A stretch of 64,000 nucleotides of DNA from assembly GCF_014874095.1 (NCBI RefSeq), contig NZ_JADBEB010000001.1:6882001-6946000 (forward strand). Direction: 5' to 3'. Within the stretch, counting starts at the first letter, position 1. The number at the start of each line of letters is the position of its first letter. Shown here piece after piece: positions 35,849 through 44,955 of this stretch. The notes under the pieces are model-generated. The model saw only the letters and a program-made list of their open reading frames with translations. It had not been told where the DNA came from and made no database searches. The stretch is from Plantactinospora soyae. Lineage in GTDB: Bacteria > Actinomycetota > Actinomycetes > Mycobacteriales > Micromonosporaceae. The position numbers and the translations under genes were made by a program.

Positions 35849-37285
35849 ATGCGGTTGCTCGCCATCGACTTCGGTACGTCCAACACCGTGGCCGTGGTGC
35901 GGAACGCGGACGGCCGGAGTCGCCCGCTGCTCTTCGACGGCACCCCGCTGCTGCCGTCGGCGGTCTGCCTCGACCCGGCCGGTGCGCTGCTGGTCGGCCG
36001 GGACGCCGAGCGGGCCGCCCGAGGAGATCCGGCCCGGTTCGAGCCGCATCCGAAGCGACGGATCGACGACGGCGTGGTGCTGCTCGGCGGCCGGGAGGTA
36101 CCGGTGACCTACCTGGTCGCGGCGGTCTTGCGACGGATCGCCGTCGAGGCGGAGCGGCAGATCGGTGGCGTCGACGAGGTCCGGCTCACTCATCCGGCGC
36201 GCTGGGGTGAGCCGCGTCGTTCGGTGCTGGTGGCCGCCGCGCTCGCCGCCGGCCTGCCGCCGCCGCGCCTGGTCGTCGAGCCGGTCGCTGCGGCCGCGTA
36301 CTACCCGACGGTGCTCGGCGCGGCGATGCCGCCGGGTCGGGCGCTGGCCGTTTACGACCTGGGCGGCGGAACCTTCGACGCGGCCGTGGTGCGCCGTACC
36401 GTGGGCGGCTTCGACGTGCTCGCCGAGCTGGGGCTGAGCGATCTGGGCGGACTCGACTTCGACCAGGCGCTGGTCGAACACCTCGGCCGGGGCTACGCCG
36501 GGACCCGGACCGAGCTGTGGCACGGGCTGGTGAGCCCGGACGACTCGCAGCGGCGCCGGCAGCGGGCGCTGCTCTACGACGACGTACGGGCCGCCAAGGA
36601 ACTGCTGTCCCGGATGTCCAGCGCCGACGTGCACCTGCCGGCGCTGGACATCCGGGCACACGTCACCCGGGAGGAACTGGAGTCGCTGATCCGTCGGCAG
36701 CTGCTCCAGACGGTCAACTGCCTGGCCCGGACGATCGCCGCCGCCGGGCTGGAGCCCGCCGACCTGGTCGGGATCTTCCTGGTCGGCGGGTCGAGCCGGA
36801 TCCCCCTCGCCGCCCGGCTGATCCACGCCGAACTGGGCATCGCCGCCAGCACGCTCGACCAGCCGGAGACGGTGGTCGCCGAGGGAGCGCTGTGCCACGG
36901 CACCCCGCATTCGCCCGGCCAGCCCGCTGATCCGGCCGGCCGGCCATCCCGGCACTCCGGTCCCGGCGCTTCGGCGGCGGAACCCGGCAATCCGGTGGCG
37001 GCACGGTGGGGCGGTCCGGCGGAACTCGGCGATCCGGTGGCGGCGCGGCCGGACGGTCCCGCGCTGGCGTCCGGGCCGGAGCCCGGTGCGGTCTGGTCGG
37101 TCGCCGGCCCGGCCGGTTCGTCGGTGGGCCGGACCGCACCGGGCTCCGGTCGGGCTGCCGCCGCGCCGACCACCCCGGCCGGCGGATTCTGGTACGGGAC
37201 GACCGGGCTGGTCTGGACCGGATCCCTGGCCGTGCTGGTGGCTGTCGCGCTCGTCGTGCTCGTCGCGGTGGCCGGGGCCGGCTGA
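35849..37285 (+). CDS. Hsp70-family (DnaK-like) ATPase with C-terminal membrane anchor
   Basis: 478 residues. The actin-like ATPase domain fills about 1-350: phosphate 1 loop LLAIDFGTSNT, phosphate 2 VYDLGGGTFDAAVV, adenosine loop LVGGSSRIPLA and connect segments. The DnaK substrate-binding domain is absent. A Pro/Ala/Gly-rich low-complexity linker (about 355-445) leads to one hydrophobic helix (about 450-473) at the end, so the ATPase faces the cytosol. It converges with the dynamin operon, and Hsp70-like ATPases of this kind recur near actinobacterial IniA/IniC-like genes. It is probably a specialised chaperone or switch, not housekeeping DnaK. Confidence 0.85.
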   Translation: MRLLAIDFGTSNTVAVVRNADGRSRPLLFDGTPLLPSAVCLDPAGALLVGRDAERAARGDPARFEPHPKRRIDDGVVLLGGREVPVTYLVAAVLRRIAVEAERQIGGVDEVRLTHPARWGEPRRSVLVAAALAAGLPPPRLVVEPVAAAAYYPTVLGAAMPPGRALAVYDLGGGTFDAAVVRRTVGGFDVLAELGLSDLGGLDFDQALVEHLGRGYAGTRTELWHGLVSPDDSQRRRQRALLYDDVRAAKELLSRMSSADVHLPALDIRAHVTREELESLIRRQLLQTVNCLARTIAAAGLEPADLVGIFLVGGSSRIPLAARLIHAELGIAASTLDQPETVVAEGALCHGTPHSPGQPADPAGRPSRHSGPGASAAEPGNPVAARWGGPAELGDPVAARPDGPALASGPEPGAVWSVAGPAGSSVGRTAPGSGRAAAAPTTPAGGFWYGTTGLVWTGSLAVLVAVALVVLVAVAGAG

Positions 37286-37374
37286 CCGGTATGCGCGGGC
37301 CGGGGCCCGACCCCACCGGTCGGCTCACCGCCCGCGGCACCACCATTTTCGGGCCACCGTCGGCACCGGCAGGG

Positions 37375-38028
37375 TCAGCGGTTGTCCGGTGACCAGAACC
37401 GGGCCAGCGCACTCGTCGCCGGGTCCTCGGAGTCGGCCAGCGCCGTCCACGGGTCGCCGTCGGCCGGCAACTCCGTCCCGGCGTAGTCGGCCAGTTCCTC
37501 CGGGCCCGGTGCCGGGCCGGCCGCCGTCGGCTCGACCGGGGCGGCGGCCGGGTCGCCGAGCAGGGCGGGATCCGCCCACGGGAAGCCGTCGACCGGCTCC
37601 GGTGGCGGGCCCAGGTCGGAGGCGTCCGGCGCCGACCAGGCCGGCTCCGACCACTGCGCCGTGTCGCCGTACGGGTCGAGATCCGGATCGGCGCCGATCG
37701 GCGGGTCGGCCGGACCCATGCCGACCTCGGCGGGCACCTCCGTCGAGTCGTCCGGCCCGATTCCGGCCGCACCGTCGGCGTACGGGTCAGCCTCGGGGTA
37801 CGGGTCGAAGCGGGGCGATCCGGCACCGAGGCCGTCGTACCCGATCGGCTCGGGCGGCGGGTCGGCCGCCCCGGTCAGGTCGTCGGGGGCGGCGTCGGCA
37901 GCGCCGAAACCCTCCACCGGGTAGTCGTCGCCCTCGGACTGGTCCTGGCCCAGGTCATCGAACTCGCCGCCGTCCGGACCGTCGAAGTCCGGCTGGTCCT
38001 CCGGCCAACCGCCCCAGTGGTCAGTCAT
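37375..38028 (-). CDS. Acidic low-complexity protein, third gene of the dynamin operon
   Basis: 217 residues, extremely rich in Asp, Pro, Gly and Ala, with almost no Lys and no membrane segment; intrinsic disorder is predicted. Its ATG overlaps the stop of the upstream GTPase by 4 nt (ATGA), so it is translated with it. The C-terminal ELPADGDPWTALADSEDPAT and ALARFWSP is the only ordered-looking part and could be a docking motif. No family is recognised; mycobacterial ini operons also carry a low-complexity partner (IniB), but no homology is visible. Confidence 0.75.
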   Translation of the reverse strand: MTDHWGGWPEDQPDFDGPDGGEFDDLGQDQSEGDDYPVEGFGAADAAPDDLTGAADPPPEPIGYDGLGAGSPRFDPYPEADPYADGAAGIGPDDSTEVPAEVGMGPADPPIGADPDLDPYGDTAQWSEPAWSAPDASDLGPPPEPVDGFPWADPALLGDPAAAPVEPTAAGPAPGPEELADYAGTELPADGDPWTALADSEDPATSALARFWSPDNR

Positions 38029-39941
38029 GTTCCCGCTCCCGATGCGTCGGTGGCCGGCGCCGGGGCAAGCGCCCGGGCCCGCAGGAGTACCTCGTCGACG
38101 TTCTTGACCCGGGCCCGGACGGTCTCCCGCTCCGTCTGGGTCGCGGCGCGGCGCCGGGCCCGACTGGCCTGGTCCGTCGCCGCCGCCGAGTCGATCTCGG
38201 CGATCCGCTCGTCGAGCTGCCGCAGCCGCCGCTCGATCGCGTCGTCCAGGGCGAGCGTGAGCCCGTACTGGAGGTCGGTGAACCGGTGGGTGATCTCATC
38301 CGAGAGCGCCGCCCGGGCGTCGGCGACCACCTCCCGGAGCCACATCCGGGCCTGCTGCCGGTCGGTCTGCACCCGACGCCGGTAAAGGATGAACCCACCG
38401 GCGGCCAGTCCCAGCCCGAGCCCGGCGAACGGAATCAGCAGACTGCCGCCGACCAGCGCCCCCGCACCGAGCGCGGAGGCACCCGCCATCGCACCACGGC
38501 CGGCCATGAACGCCATCGAACCGGCCGACAGCGCGATCATCATGTTGTCCGGTCCGCCACCCTCGCGGCGCGGCTTGCTGGCCAGCGCGTGCCGGAGCGT
38601 CGCGTTCAGCCGCCCCAGCACGAACCGCAGCTCCTCGGGCTGGAACACCTCCGCCAGCACCCGCTCGCCGACCTGCCGGAAACGGACCTCCAGATCCTCC
38701 GACAGCCGGATCGAGAGCGCGTGCAGGGCCTCGTCGACCTGCTGCGGCAGTCCCTTGATCTCGTCGCCGCGGGCCCGGTCGACCCGGTTGAGGAACTCCT
38801 CCTGCAACCCGCCGACGTACCCCCGGAGCAGGCCGGTGGCCTCGACCCGGGCCCGCTGCGTCTCGGTGTTCAGCGCCAGCGACCACTGCCGGGACTCGGT
38901 ACGCTTGCGGGCCGCCAGCGCCGCCCGCTCCGCTTTGATCCGGGCCACCTCGGCCGGGTCGGGGTCGGTGGCCCGGAGCCGTTCGCCGAGTTCCAGGTCC
39001 CAGCGGACCAGTTCGCTGCGTACCGTGCGCAGCAGGTTGGCCTGCCGCAGCAGGTGGCCCCGCGAGGCGAGGGCGATCAGGGCGTGCTGGAGGTCGGCGA
39101 TCCGGGACTCGCGGACAAGTTCCCGGGCCGCCTCCGCCGGCATCGTCCGGGACAGCTCGGCCAGCCGGGCCGAGACCGGAAACCACGGCGCGGAGCCGAA
39201 CCGGGGCGCGTGCGCCTGCAACTGTGCCCGGTTGTCGGCCAGGATCGTCCGCCAGCCCGGGTAGGCGTCGGTCTTGGTCAGCGCGAACACCACCAGGTTC
39301 ACCCGCTTGCTGGCCTCGATCAGGAAGTCCAGCTCCGGCTGGGAGAACGGGGCGGCGGCGTCGACCACGAAGAGCAGCGCGGTGGCCCGGCTCGCCGCGT
39401 CCAGCGCGATCTGGGCGTGCGTCGGATCCAGTCCACCGGTACCCGGGGTGTCCACCAGGCTCAGGTACTGCAACAGCGGCGCCGGATGGGTCACCTCGAT
39501 GTGCCGGGGCGGCCGCTGGTCCTCCGGCAGCCGCCCGAGCGGGGTGGCCCAGTTCCGCAGCTCCGCAAGGGCCAGCGGAACCGGCTCGGCCCGCCCCGGC
39601 AGCCAGGCCCGGGCCCCGGGTTCGGCGCCGGGCAGGAACTCCAGGTAGCAGGCGGTGGCGACCGCGACGTCGACCGGCGACAGGTCCGGCACCCCGACCA
39701 GGGCGTTGACCACCGAGCTCTTGCCGCGTTTGGTCTCACCGACGACCACCACCGACGGCCGGGTCACCACCCGGCGGCGCAGCCCGTCGACCTCCGCCGC
39801 GGCATCCGGGGCGACCTTGCGCAGGAACGCCAGGCCACCGTCCACCGCACCGGTCAGGGCACTGCCCAGCGCCGCCTCCGGAGAACCGCCGCCACCGGTC
39901 CGGGCGCCCGGCGCCCCGGCGACCGTACGGCCGGCGGTCAC
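38025..39941 (-). CDS. Dynamin-like GTPase (IniA-like)
   Basis: 638 residues from GTG 39939-39941, preceded by GGGAGG. G1 is GETKRGKSS (68-76), G3 is VDTPGTGG and G4 is TKTD in ALTKTDAYP. Long helical stalk segments follow, and a glycine-rich hydrophobic stretch (about 480-535, GAGALVGGSLLIPFAGLGLG) could form the membrane paddle. The C-terminal 80 residues are charged coiled coil. Architecture and length match mycobacterial IniA (about 640 residues), a membrane-remodelling dynamin. It overlaps both neighbours by 4 nt, so it is co-translated with the second GTPase. Confidence 0.87.
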   Translation of the reverse strand: MTAGRTVAGAPGARTGGGGSPEAALGSALTGAVDGGLAFLRKVAPDAAAEVDGLRRRVVTRPSVVVVGETKRGKSSVVNALVGVPDLSPVDVAVATACYLEFLPGAEPGARAWLPGRAEPVPLALAELRNWATPLGRLPEDQRPPRHIEVTHPAPLLQYLSLVDTPGTGGLDPTHAQIALDAASRATALLFVVDAAAPFSQPELDFLIEASKRVNLVVFALTKTDAYPGWRTILADNRAQLQAHAPRFGSAPWFPVSARLAELSRTMPAEAARELVRESRIADLQHALIALASRGHLLRQANLLRTVRSELVRWDLELGERLRATDPDPAEVARIKAERAALAARKRTESRQWSLALNTETQRARVEATGLLRGYVGGLQEEFLNRVDRARGDEIKGLPQQVDEALHALSIRLSEDLEVRFRQVGERVLAEVFQPEELRFVLGRLNATLRHALASKPRREGGGPDNMMIALSAGSMAFMAGRGAMAGASALGAGALVGGSLLIPFAGLGLGLAAGGFILYRRRVQTDRQQARMWLREVVADARAALSDEITHRFTDLQYGLTLALDDAIERRLRQLDERIAEIDSAAATDQASRARRRAATQTERETVRARVKNVDEVLLRARALAPAPATDASGAGT

Positions 39942-41455
39942 CGGACACCTCCCTCGGCCCGTACCCGCTGGGAGAGTAGGAAGAAGCCACGGTGGGCGAC
40001 CTGCGCCACCCGGGACTGGGCCGGGCTGGCTCCGGCGACGGCGTACACCCGCCACCTGGTGGCGGCCTCCAGCGCTGCCCTGGTCAGCTGCTCCGGGGCG
40101 GCGGCCGGAAGGCTGAGGATCCAGCGCGGATCGGTGGAGAGCGCCAGCCGGGTCAGCTCCTGCTCCATCGGCTCCGGCAGCTCCACCGACCCGGAACTGA
40201 CCAGCTGCGCCACCTCCAGCAACCGCAGCCGGTGGTAGTCCGGCTGTTGCAGCAGCTGCTCGATCGCGTCCCGCAGCAACTCGCGGTCCTCGGGGCGGGC
40301 GGCGTGACTGGCCAGCTTCTCCAGGCTCGACAACCCCCAGCCGGCCTTGATCGCATCGGTACGCCACCGGAACGCCTGGTCGAGCGTGTTGCGCAGCCGG
40401 GGGAAGCCGGACGCCTGGAACAGCAGCCGGACCAGGTCTCCACTGGCCAGCTGCGGTTGGGCGGCGAACTGGGCGATGGCGAACCCGATGCCGTACAGGT
40501 CCAGCAGCCGCAGCAGCCGCTCCCGCTGCTCCCGTGGCACCGGCGCGTCCCGCGAGGTGAACAGGTCGACCGAGGCGAGCAGCACCAGCCGTTCGCTGTG
40601 CGGCAGCCGGGCCATCGTCCGCAGCGCCTCACAGTCCGCGGCGGTCAACCGGCCGGCCTCGGTGGTCTCGGCGAGCAGGCCCACGATCGGCACCACCTCC
40701 GACACCACCCGGCGAAGCACCCCGGTCTGGTCGGCGGCCAGTGGACCGGCCACCGGCCACGGGTCGGCCGCCCCGCCGACGAGCTTGTCCACCTTGTTGA
40801 ACAGTCCCAGCGAGTTGATCGGGTTGCTGGCCAGCCGGGCCGACACCGACCGGAACGCCTCCAGCGCGGCCACGTCGTCGTCCCGGACCGACTGGGTGAA
40901 GACGTAGATGATCGCCTCGGCGCCGGCGATCGCGCCGGCCGAGTCGTCGTCGATGTTGTCGTCGAACGGGGCGGCGGCCGCCTCGAAGAGGAACCGTCGT
41001 GCTCCCGCGCTGACCGAGGTGTTCGTCGACGCCAGGCCGGGGGTGTCCAGCACGGTGAGGTCCCGCAGGTGGTCGCTGGTCAACGTCACGTCGACGTACC
41101 CGATCTCGGCGCGCGGCACGCCGAGCCGCTGCGGGATCATGCCGGCGTCGTCCAGCGGCAGGCTGACCCGGCTGCCGTCCCGCCGGACCACGTCGACCCG
41201 GTCGGCGGTGCCGTAGCGGAACTGGGTGACGATCCGGGTGCACTCACCGACCTCGGTCGGTGCCACCCGCCGGCCGATCAGCGCGTTGACGAGTGTCGAC
41301 TTTCCGGCCTTGAGGCGGCCGGCGATCGCCACCCGCAGCGGCTCGTCGAGCCGGCGGCGTATCCCCAGCACCTGGTTCCGGGTGGCGGGGCCGAGCCGGG
41401 GCCCGGCCCCGTCGCAGAGGCCGGCGACCCGGGCGCTGAGCGGACCTGGGCCCAT
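39938..41455 (-). CDS. Dynamin-like GTPase (IniC-like), first gene of the operon
   Basis: 505 residues. G1 is GRLKAGKST (46-54), the switch I Thr follows in GECTRIVTQF, G3 is LDTPGLAS and G4 is NKVDKL. The C-terminal half is helical without a clear membrane segment. Mycobacterial IniC is about 493 residues and pairs with IniA, in agreement with this two-dynamin layout; bacterial dynamins often work as hetero-pairs. It is divergent from the ATPase-LuxR regulator across a 207-bp region holding a dyad. Confidence 0.87.
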   Translation of the reverse strand: MGPGPLSARVAGLCDGAGPRLGPATRNQVLGIRRRLDEPLRVAIAGRLKAGKSTLVNALIGRRVAPTEVGECTRIVTQFRYGTADRVDVVRRDGSRVSLPLDDAGMIPQRLGVPRAEIGYVDVTLTSDHLRDLTVLDTPGLASTNTSVSAGARRFLFEAAAAPFDDNIDDDSAGAIAGAEAIIYVFTQSVRDDDVAALEAFRSVSARLASNPINSLGLFNKVDKLVGGAADPWPVAGPLAADQTGVLRRVVSEVVPIVGLLAETTEAGRLTAADCEALRTMARLPHSERLVLLASVDLFTSRDAPVPREQRERLLRLLDLYGIGFAIAQFAAQPQLASGDLVRLLFQASGFPRLRNTLDQAFRWRTDAIKAGWGLSSLEKLASHAARPEDRELLRDAIEQLLQQPDYHRLRLLEVAQLVSSGSVELPEPMEQELTRLALSTDPRWILSLPAAAPEQLTRAALEAATRWRVYAVAGASPAQSRVAQVAHRGFFLLSQRVRAEGGVR

Positions 41456-41585
41456 GGCTCGTCAGCCGGCGGTGCGGTCGGCGACAATGGTCGGAACCCG
41501 GTGGTGGCACGCGCTCATCTCGTCTGCTGTCCTTCCGACACGGCGGCAGGAGCGGGCTGTCCCTGCCGGACATCACACTACGAAT

Positions 41586-41603
41586 ATCCTGCCGGCGCAG
41601 GAT
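41586..41603. promoter_or_regulatory. ATCCTGC-n4-GCAGGAT dyad between the dynamin operon and its divergent regulator
   Basis: The 7-bp arms ATCCTGC and GCAGGAT are exact inverted repeats with a 4-nt spacer. They lie in the AT-richest part of the divergent promoter region (CGAATATCC just before) and are a candidate binding site for the adjacent LuxR-type regulator. Confidence 0.45.
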
Positions 41604-41662
41604 CCCATGTTCGTGCCACCGTCTCACGTGGCGGTGGCCGCCAACCCGGGCGGGGAGGACCA

Positions 41663-44353
41663 GTGCGGCACGCGTCGGTCGGCGACCTGTCCGATCAGTT
41701 CCGAGCCAGTGATCTTTCGGAGGTCGGCCGTGACGTCGTGGGCGACCCCGCCCGGGACGTCGTCGAGGTGGGCTCCGCACTGCTGGCCACGCCCGGCCTG
41801 GTCGTCCTGCACAGCGGGCCCGGCGGTGGGCGCAGCACCGCGCTGTCCCGGCTCGGTGCCGCGTTCCGGGGACCGGTGTTCGCCGGTGGTGGTCTCGCCA
41901 GCCTGCCCACCGAGCCGGCGTTCGCGTTGGCCCGGGCGGTCCGGGTCCGACTTCCCGGGCACGATCCGGCGCTGCTTGCCGAGGCGGTGCGGTCGCGGGT
42001 ACGGGGCGGCCTGCTGCTCCTGGACGATCTGCAGTGGGTCGATCCGGCCACCCTCGCCGCCCTGCTGCCGCTGGCCGCGCACTGCCGGGTGGCGGTCGCG
42101 CTGCGTACCCCGCACCGGCTGCCGGCCGCGGCGGTGACGGCGCTGCGCGGCGGTGCGGCCGGCTGGCTCGCGATACCGCCGGTGGACGTCGACACGGCGA
42201 CCGCCGTGGCCGGCCGGGTCGCTCCCGGGCTGGGCGCCACCGCCGTCGCCGACGTGGTCCGCCGGGCCGGCGGCGTACCGCTGGCCGTGGTCACGCTGGC
42301 CCGCCGGGCCGCGAGCCGGCGGGCCGCCCGGCCCGGCGTGCCGCACCAGCCGGACGGGTCAGCCCACGACGCCCCCGCAGGGCGGCCCGACGGCGACGCG
42401 TCACCCGGTTCCGACCCGACCGGGCGCGACGTCGAGCAGGTCGGCTACGCGGTCGCCACCGCCCTGGCCGACCTGAACCGGCCGGCCCGTACCGCGATGG
42501 CCGCGCTGGGACTGCTCGGCCGACCGGCGTCGGTGACCGTGCTCGGCACCGGCGTCGACGAGTGCGTCGACGCCGGCCTGGTGACCCGGGCGTCCGACGG
42601 CGCACTCGTCGCCCCGGTGTCGCCGTACGTCGCCGAGATCGCCGCCGGCCTGCTCGACGACGCCGGCCGCCGCGCACTGCACCGTCGGCTGGCCGAACTC
42701 GTGCCGGCCGAGGAGGCGGTCCGGCACCTCGCGGCGGCCGGTGACGGGGCGGCCGCGTACCGGCTGGCGCTTGTCGCGGCGGAGGACGCCGACACCGCCG
42801 GGGCCCGCGCCGAACCGCTGCTGCTCGCCTGCGGGCTGCCCGGAGTCGAGCCGGAACCGGCGGTCCGGGTCGCGGCCGCCCAGGCGGCACTGGCCTGCGG
42901 CCGCCCCCGGGCGGCGGTCCGGGTACTGACCACCGCCGCACCGCTGGGGGTCGATCCGGACCTGCTCCGGGGCGAGGCGCTGGTCCAACTCGGCGACCTG
43001 GTCGGCGCCCGGTCGGCGGTGGCCCGGGTACCGGACTCGGCCACGCCCGAGCAGCTCGCCGCCCGGGACCGGATCACGCTGCTGGCCCAGCTCGGCACCG
43101 AGCCGGCCGAGGCGGCCCGGACCACGGCGCGGCTGCGGGCCACCCACGGCCGGGAACCGGCCCATCCGGGGTTGCGGGCGGCGCTCGCGGCGGCACAGGC
43201 CGCACACCGCGAACCGGGTTGGGAGACGGCGCTGGCCACGGCCGCCGCCGCGGCCGGGGCTGCCGGCGACCCGCTGTCGGCGCGATGGAGCGCCTGGTCG
43301 CTGGTCGAGACCCTGATCGCGGACGGTCGGCTCGGCGAGGCGGGCCAGATCGCCGAGGCGGCCGAGCAGGCGTGCGTCGCCGACCTGGCCTACAGCTGGC
43401 AGACCCGGTTCCTCGCGGCCCGGCTGTGGTGTGCGGCGCTGCGCGGCGGACTGCCCACGCTCGGCCCGGACGAGGCGTTGCGCCGGGCGGGCGACCTGAC
43501 CGACCGCACCCTGCCCGGTCCGGCCCGGGGATACGCGGTGGCCGCCGCCAGCCTCGTTGAGGCCGACGGCGGACTGCTCGGCTCGGCCCGCGCCCGGTTG
43601 GCGGCGACCACGATCGGGTCCGCGACGCTCGACGCACTGCTCGACTGGGTCAGCCGGGAGGCGGCCTGGCTCGACGGCCAACCGGAACGGGCCGGCGGGG
43701 CGCCGTCCGGTGGTCCGCCGCTCATCGACGGGCTCCGGCAGATCACCGCCCGCTGGGCGGCCTACGACGGCGCCCGCGCCGGTTCCGCCCCGGAAAACGA
43801 CCCGCCGGCGTCCGGCGGCGGCCGTCCCGGACCGGCGCCGGACGCCGGCGCCGCGCCGTGGCCCGGCGACGGCGGGACCGAGCCGTCGCAGGTACGGCAG
43901 ACCCTGGCCGCCTGGGACACGCCGGGCGGCGACCCGGCCGGCTTCACCCTGGCCGCCGCCGGCTGGCGGGAACTGGTGGTCCGGGAGGAGGTGCGCTGCC
44001 TGCTGGCCGCCGGGCTGCACGAACCGGACCCGGCGCGGGGCGTCCCGTCGCTGCTGGGCGCGGAGCAGCGCGCCGAGGAGGCCGGGCTGGTGGTGCTGCT
44101 GGGCCGGACCCGTCGGGCGCTCCGCCGGCACGCGGTGCGGCGCGACAACCGTGGTGCCCGCTCGGACGGCGACCTCACCGATCGGGAACGCGAGGTGCTG
44201 CGCCTGGTCGCGGCCGGCGAACCGACCCGACGAATCGCCGGCCAACTGGGTATATCCGCTGAGACGGTGGAGACCCACGTCCGGTCCGGGATGCGCAAGC
44301 TGGGCGCACGCACCCGTACCGAGGCCGCTGCGCTGGCGCTGGAGGTGCTGTGA
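41663..44353 (+). CDS. Large ATPase/LuxR-type regulator (LAL-like, IniR-like)
   Basis: 896 residues from GTG 41663 with GGGGAGG 5 nt before. An N-terminal AAA/STAND-like ATPase (about 15-330) has GPGGGRST (52-59) as a degenerate Walker A, with Arg replacing the invariant Lys, and LLLLDDLQWVDP (117-128) as Walker B. The middle is Ala/Arg-rich helical repeats (TPR-like, about 330-760), and the end is a LuxR HTH (LTDREREVLRLVAAGEPTRR onward, 838-896). The mycobacterial iniBAC activator IniR (Rv0339c) has a comparable design, and this gene is likewise divergent from dynamins. It likely activates the dynamin operon. Confidence 0.85.
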   Translation: MRHASVGDLSDQFRASDLSEVGRDVVGDPARDVVEVGSALLATPGLVVLHSGPGGGRSTALSRLGAAFRGPVFAGGGLASLPTEPAFALARAVRVRLPGHDPALLAEAVRSRVRGGLLLLDDLQWVDPATLAALLPLAAHCRVAVALRTPHRLPAAAVTALRGGAAGWLAIPPVDVDTATAVAGRVAPGLGATAVADVVRRAGGVPLAVVTLARRAASRRAARPGVPHQPDGSAHDAPAGRPDGDASPGSDPTGRDVEQVGYAVATALADLNRPARTAMAALGLLGRPASVTVLGTGVDECVDAGLVTRASDGALVAPVSPYVAEIAAGLLDDAGRRALHRRLAELVPAEEAVRHLAAAGDGAAAYRLALVAAEDADTAGARAEPLLLACGLPGVEPEPAVRVAAAQAALACGRPRAAVRVLTTAAPLGVDPDLLRGEALVQLGDLVGARSAVARVPDSATPEQLAARDRITLLAQLGTEPAEAARTTARLRATHGREPAHPGLRAALAAAQAAHREPGWETALATAAAAAGAAGDPLSARWSAWSLVETLIADGRLGEAGQIAEAAEQACVADLAYSWQTRFLAARLWCAALRGGLPTLGPDEALRRAGDLTDRTLPGPARGYAVAAASLVEADGGLLGSARARLAATTIGSATLDALLDWVSREAAWLDGQPERAGGAPSGGPPLIDGLRQITARWAAYDGARAGSAPENDPPASGGGRPGPAPDAGAAPWPGDGGTEPSQVRQTLAAWDTPGGDPAGFTLAAAGWRELVVREEVRCLLAAGLHEPDPARGVPSLLGAEQRAEEAGLVVLLGRTRRALRRHAVRRDNRGARSDGDLTDREREVLRLVAAGEPTRRIAGQLGISAETVETHVRSGMRKLGARTRTEAAALALEVL

Positions 44354-44898
44354 CGGGTGCGGAAGATGCGGCGATGAGTGATCCACCGCGGTACGTCGTG
44401 CCCTCTGCGACGGACGCGACCAGCGTGCTGCGCCGGTTGGCCCGCGACGGTTGGCTGACCCGGGAGGGCTTCGCGGTCGCCGAGCCCAGCTGGGACCTGG
44501 CCACGGCGAAGCTCGTGCTGTTCGGGCGGGTACCGGACACCGAGACGGTCCGGCTGGCGGTGCTGGCCGCCGCCCGGGGCGCGGGCGTGGTCGCCATCGT
44601 GGACCCGACCGGCGAGATCGGCCGTGCCCTGGTCGACGACCTCAGCCGGCTCGGTCCGGTGCACCAGGATCCGGACGACGAACCGGAGTCGGACAACGAG
44701 TCGGCGCTGAGCCGGCTCATCCCGGAGCAGCGGGCGCTGCTGGAACGCCTGGCCGACGGCGAGACGATCGCCGCGGCGGCGGCGGCCGAGTTCCTGTCGC
44801 TGCGGACCGCGAACCGGCGGATCGCCCAGGCCCGCGAGGCGCTCGGGGTGCGTACCACCCGGGAGGCGGTGCTCGCCTACGTACGGCAGCGCCGCTAG
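44350..44898 (+). CDS. Small LuxR-like HTH protein coupled to the ATPase regulator
   Basis: 182 residues. The GTG at 44350 overlaps the stop of the large regulator (GTGA); ATG 44374 is an alternative start. The C-terminal 60 residues (LIPEQRALLERLADGETIAA onward, FLSLRTANRRIAQAREALGV) form a LuxR-like HTH. The N-terminal 110 residues (AVAEPSWDLATAKLVLFGRV, VVAIVDPTGEIGRALVDDLS) look like a small alpha/beta fold without known signature. It is probably a co-regulator of the same regulon. Confidence 0.75.
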   Translation: MTGAEDAAMSDPPRYVVPSATDATSVLRRLARDGWLTREGFAVAEPSWDLATAKLVLFGRVPDTETVRLAVLAAARGAGVVAIVDPTGEIGRALVDDLSRLGPVHQDPDDEPESDNESALSRLIPEQRALLERLADGETIAAAAAAEFLSLRTANRRIAQAREALGVRTTREAVLAYVRQRR

Positions 44899-44900
44899 CA

Positions 44901-44948
44901 AGGAAGGGCCCCTTCCTATCGTTTTCTGTAGAAGAAGGGCCCCTTCCT
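44901..44948. terminator. Twin AGGAAGGGCCCCTTCCT hairpins between convergent genes
   Basis: Two near-identical palindromes, 44901-44917 (AGGAAGGGCCCCTTCCT) and 44932-44948 (AAGAAGGGCCCCTTCCT), are separated by 14 nt. They sit between converging genes. This element recurs in intergenic regions of Micromonosporaceae genomes, from memory, and should stop transcription in both directions. Confidence 0.8.
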
Positions 44949-44955
44949 AACACCC

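Noticed and set aside
37086-40238. A 1050-codon plus-strand open frame opposite the dynamin operon
   Set aside because: It is a GC-bias shadow: the encoded sequence is Arg/Pro/Gly low complexity without domains, while the minus strand encodes clear GTPases.
39992-41662. The upstream 557 codons of the open frame that ends in the LuxR regulator
   Set aside because: This part lies antisense to the IniC-like gene and has no homology features; GTG 41663 with GGGGAGG is the real start.
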